Below, piece after piece: positions 61,501 through 64,000 of a DNA stretch of 64,000 bases (its first letter is position 1; each line of letters starts with the position of its first letter). The stretch is taken from NCBI GenBank assembly GCA_964036275.1, contig OZ038435.1, forward strand, positions 28,005,521 through 28,069,520, given 5' to 3'. Made by a program: the position numbers and the translations under genes. The notes beneath the pieces are model-generated. The model did not search any database. It saw nothing but the letters and a program-made list of their open reading frames with translations, and had not been told where the DNA came from. The DNA is from Litoditis marina. Its lineage: Eukaryota > Nematoda > Chromadorea > Rhabditida > Rhabditidae.

Positions 61501-63814
61501 TTGTTCTAAACCGACGTGAAAGCACTCCTTCTTTGTTTAAGTTGGACCTTCCCAAAAACTATAATGTTCACTTTTTTTCTCGATAAATTACCTACTATTA
61601 TGTACGGAAAACAGTTAATTATGGATTCGCGATTCTTTCTTTCGCCAAATTGTGCGGGAGAACTGTTTTCCTTTTATGCTAGCCCATAGAATGCCACTTC
61701 ATAGGATATGAGCGCTTAACGATGTATCGTATACAAGAATTAGTACAAAGTTAAGCAGATAATTAACCAATGTAAAAAGCCTTACCAATTGAGAATATGA
61801 TCCACCGCCTTTGACATAAAGCGATGCATGCTGATTGTATGGAATATCAACGACATCTTGTGGCTGTACTTCAGGGTTCTCGGAATTGCACGGGTACAGA
61901 AACTGAAAAGAGAAAAAAACTTAGCAATTGTTGTAGGACTACTTCCTCAGAACAGTATTTTGTGTTACATTGATGATTACGCAAACGTGGGAATCACCAA
62001 TTGAAAAAAATTAAGTTTCCACAGACACTGAAGCCGACTGTACCATTCCGACCATGCTCTGTATTTAACGAAAATCGCGTTAGTCGGAACAGTTCAAGAA
62101 CATAACGGTTCGGAAAAATACAGAAATTTTTTAGCGGAGACGGCAAAGCAATGCAAATCGGTGCATTCACACCATGATGTATTAACAGTAAAATACTGTA
62201 ACACAACCAGGCATGTTCTGACCAAAGTGTCGATAAATAGTTCAACACATCATACATGACAAGAAACCAGATACCCTACATACTTGCACGGTTCATAACC
62301 GCCCAAAGCCGTAGACTCCTTTTTCAAGAGAACCTCCTCCTTCTTCGGAACCTTCACACTGCACAATGCCCTCCGTGATCTGAAAATTCAAACATGATAG
62401 ACTCATAGACTTAGGAGATTGGACAAAAAAATGAAGGGTGAATCCCTTGTTCGGAGCTGTACACAAACGACATTAAGAATTTATTCTAGGCTGAAGTGAA
62501 CAACTTTCAGCTAAGCAAGTTAAAAACAACTTACCTACTAGGCAAATAAATCAAACAAAATTATAACCTGCAGATATAATATACAAAATGAATACACCTG
62601 CCCCAATGATAATTAATAGAACTCACACCACAGATACTTCCCCGGTACACTTGTTGCTCTTCGCGTGTTGCGTGAACCATTCTGGCTTCACCAGCGTGCT
62701 GAAATTGTCGACACATCCAAAATACAACAGTAAATTGATGTTTAGTTTTATAGAAAACCCATGCCAATAAAAAAAGCACATGGTAAGCTAACTTTTCTTT
62801 GAATTTGAAATGAATTGAAGCAATATTGAATCATCTGAGCTCTCTACATGTTATCTGATGCCAATGCCATGAGTCGTACTCGAACGAACTCGGCCAAACT
62901 GTCAGCAAAAACCAACAGCAGACTCCTTTTTCCGTAGAACAATTTTTTTGGATATTTTGCATGCGAAATAAAGGAATGACGTATTTTGATATTTGAAGAA
63001 CTTTTCAAGCCTTTTTTGAAAAAAAAAACTGATTTTTTAGGACTAAAAATAATTTTTTTGACTAGTCGCGTATCATATATAGTAGTGGCTGACTTGCAAC
63101 GTTTACAGCTGATATAGGGTTCTCCTCTAGACAGCGTCGCTTCCATCGACTTCAACACGTCAAATTGCCATATTGGTTCATTAGCAGAGAATGAGGACCA
63201 ATCGCTGAGAATATTCCAATGCATATAGAAGACAAACATACAGACTAATTCACACAACGCACAGTTCTGTGAATGTTCTCTTACATTCTTTGGAACTCAT
63301 ACGGAACTACAACTAACAAACATAACATGTCAAGCATGCAGATAAGTCGATATTTACGAACACTAGACATCGAACAAAAACAAAAACTGACCTTTCGGAA
63401 AGCCATTTTTCTGCATCATCACTTGGCAAATGGGTTTTGATGACATGAAGAACAATGTTGACAGCCCTATTCGTGAACCTATATTTCAATGACACAGTGC
63501 AACCGAATGGGCAACGAGTCGCGTTCCTGTAAATAAATTCCTTTTTCAATTTCCATCCACACATTGAATTTTCAACAAGGCATCGTACAATACAATTAGA
63601 TAACGAGCCATTAGTAGTAGAAAGTAATGAAACTCACTTGGCCGGGACACTTGCTCGATGATATCGTTGAGCATGTTGAACTAGCTCGGCTACGGTTCGA
63701 GTGTGTGTCTGGCAAGTAGCACATACGAAACGTGCGCTGTCTTCCTCAACCGATTTGGCAAACGACTGGGCAACATCGACAAACGGAAACACATTTGGAA
63801 GGTCCTCATCAGCA
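55548..63814 (-). CDS. Large repeated-module zinc-finger protein, 5' end outside window
   Basis: Twenty-four exons from 63638-63814 down to 55548-55568 join in phase to 940 residues. The chain includes 63392-63526, 63094-63204, 62848-62898, 62627-62698, 62284-62379, 61786-61902, 61297-61370, 61072-61189, 60546-60723, 60313-60392, 60095-60259, 59749-59808, 59401-59532, 58997-59146, 58341-58482, 57734-58008, 57410-57546, 57107-57243, 56755-56807, 56526-56670, 55951-56029 and 55635-55753. Nine C2H2-type fingers start CATC, CPFGC, CKRC (His lost), CNFC, CAIC, CASC, CSKC, CELC and CALC. Loop length alternates 12 and 17-18. A motif like FPFVDV precedes each 12-type finger. The C-terminal third has basic patches (RKRR, RRRSG), three acidic TTHED repeats and a helical WKETYARYGRIERHL stretch, suggesting a nuclear DNA- or chromatin-binding role. 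The last exon is the weakest call. Confidence 0.85.
56214..56372. repeat. Short terminally repeated array of AACTCGAAA words (T3)
   Basis: TAGGGTTGTTAA at 56214 and TTAACAACC at 56364-56372 bracket about 140 bp of AACTCGAAA repeats, the reverse strand of the T2 word. The right end has lost its last three bases. In an intron of the large zinc-finger gene. Confidence 0.8.
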
Positions 63815-64000
63815 CTGGAAAATATTCCAGTTGTTCAAGAATTGTTCGTTATAAAATACAAACGTGACAGACCACTTTTAAAGCCAACCAATTCTGACAG
63901 CCGGGTCGTTCTCCCTCTACAAATGTTTCGATTTCCAGAATACAGCACCATTTTTTATTACCCGGGGTATGCTCAAAATGATTGAACTTGACGAAGAATG

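Overview
This is a nematode chromosome window, most likely from Caenorhabditis or a close relative. Coding is broken into many short exons with GT donors and pyrimidine-poor TTTCAG acceptors. Several start codons sit 0-2 bases behind a TTTCAG or TTACAG that looks like a spliced-leader acceptor, and introns and gaps are full of small inverted-repeat elements. All exon models here were assembled by hand from splice signals and reading phase, so single exon borders may be off.

Left third (2.8-29.6 kb): a cluster of genes with a CRIB (Cdc42/Rac-binding) motif, not described as a unit as far as I know. Gene A (2838-8398, +) is a 538-residue proline- and tyrosine-motif scaffold. Gene B (about 8828-17042, -) is related but carries a decayed CRIB. 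Gene C (18285-20480, -) joins CRIB, coiled coil and a RING-like cysteine cluster. Gene D (21181-21938, -) is a 90-residue mini-effector with a PDZ-ligand tail. A second copy of D's last exon (23188-23298) sits behind an unrelated first exon. Gene E (24157-29571, -) is a 415-residue CRIB scaffold. All five motifs are cut by an intron at the same codon in the same phase, so they descend by duplication.

Middle (29.6-45.7 kb): gene-poor. It holds one two-Ig-domain protein with a GPI-like tail (33170-35585, -), an intronless ORF with unusual codon use (37124-37519, +), two copies of a tRNA-derived SINE, inverted-repeat elements, pyrimidine tracts and two long C runs.

Right third (45.7-64 kb): a complete GILT-type thiol reductase (45768-48101, +); an unrecognised 135-residue gene (49084-50486, +); a four-finger C2H2 gene (51251-53241, -, 5' end unresolved); a 193-residue basic proline-rich gene (53639-55270, +); and a 24-exon zinc-finger gene that runs off the right edge (55548-63814, -). 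In that last gene, fingers with 12- and 18-residue loops alternate over nine fingers.

Repeat layer: a 12-bp terminal repeat TAGGGTTGTTA(A/G) encloses three different arrays of self-complementary words, each inside an intron. There is a four-copy family of about 235 bp inverted-repeat elements. A 20-bp motif related to GATCAAACTACAAACACAGC occurs about 20 times on both strands.
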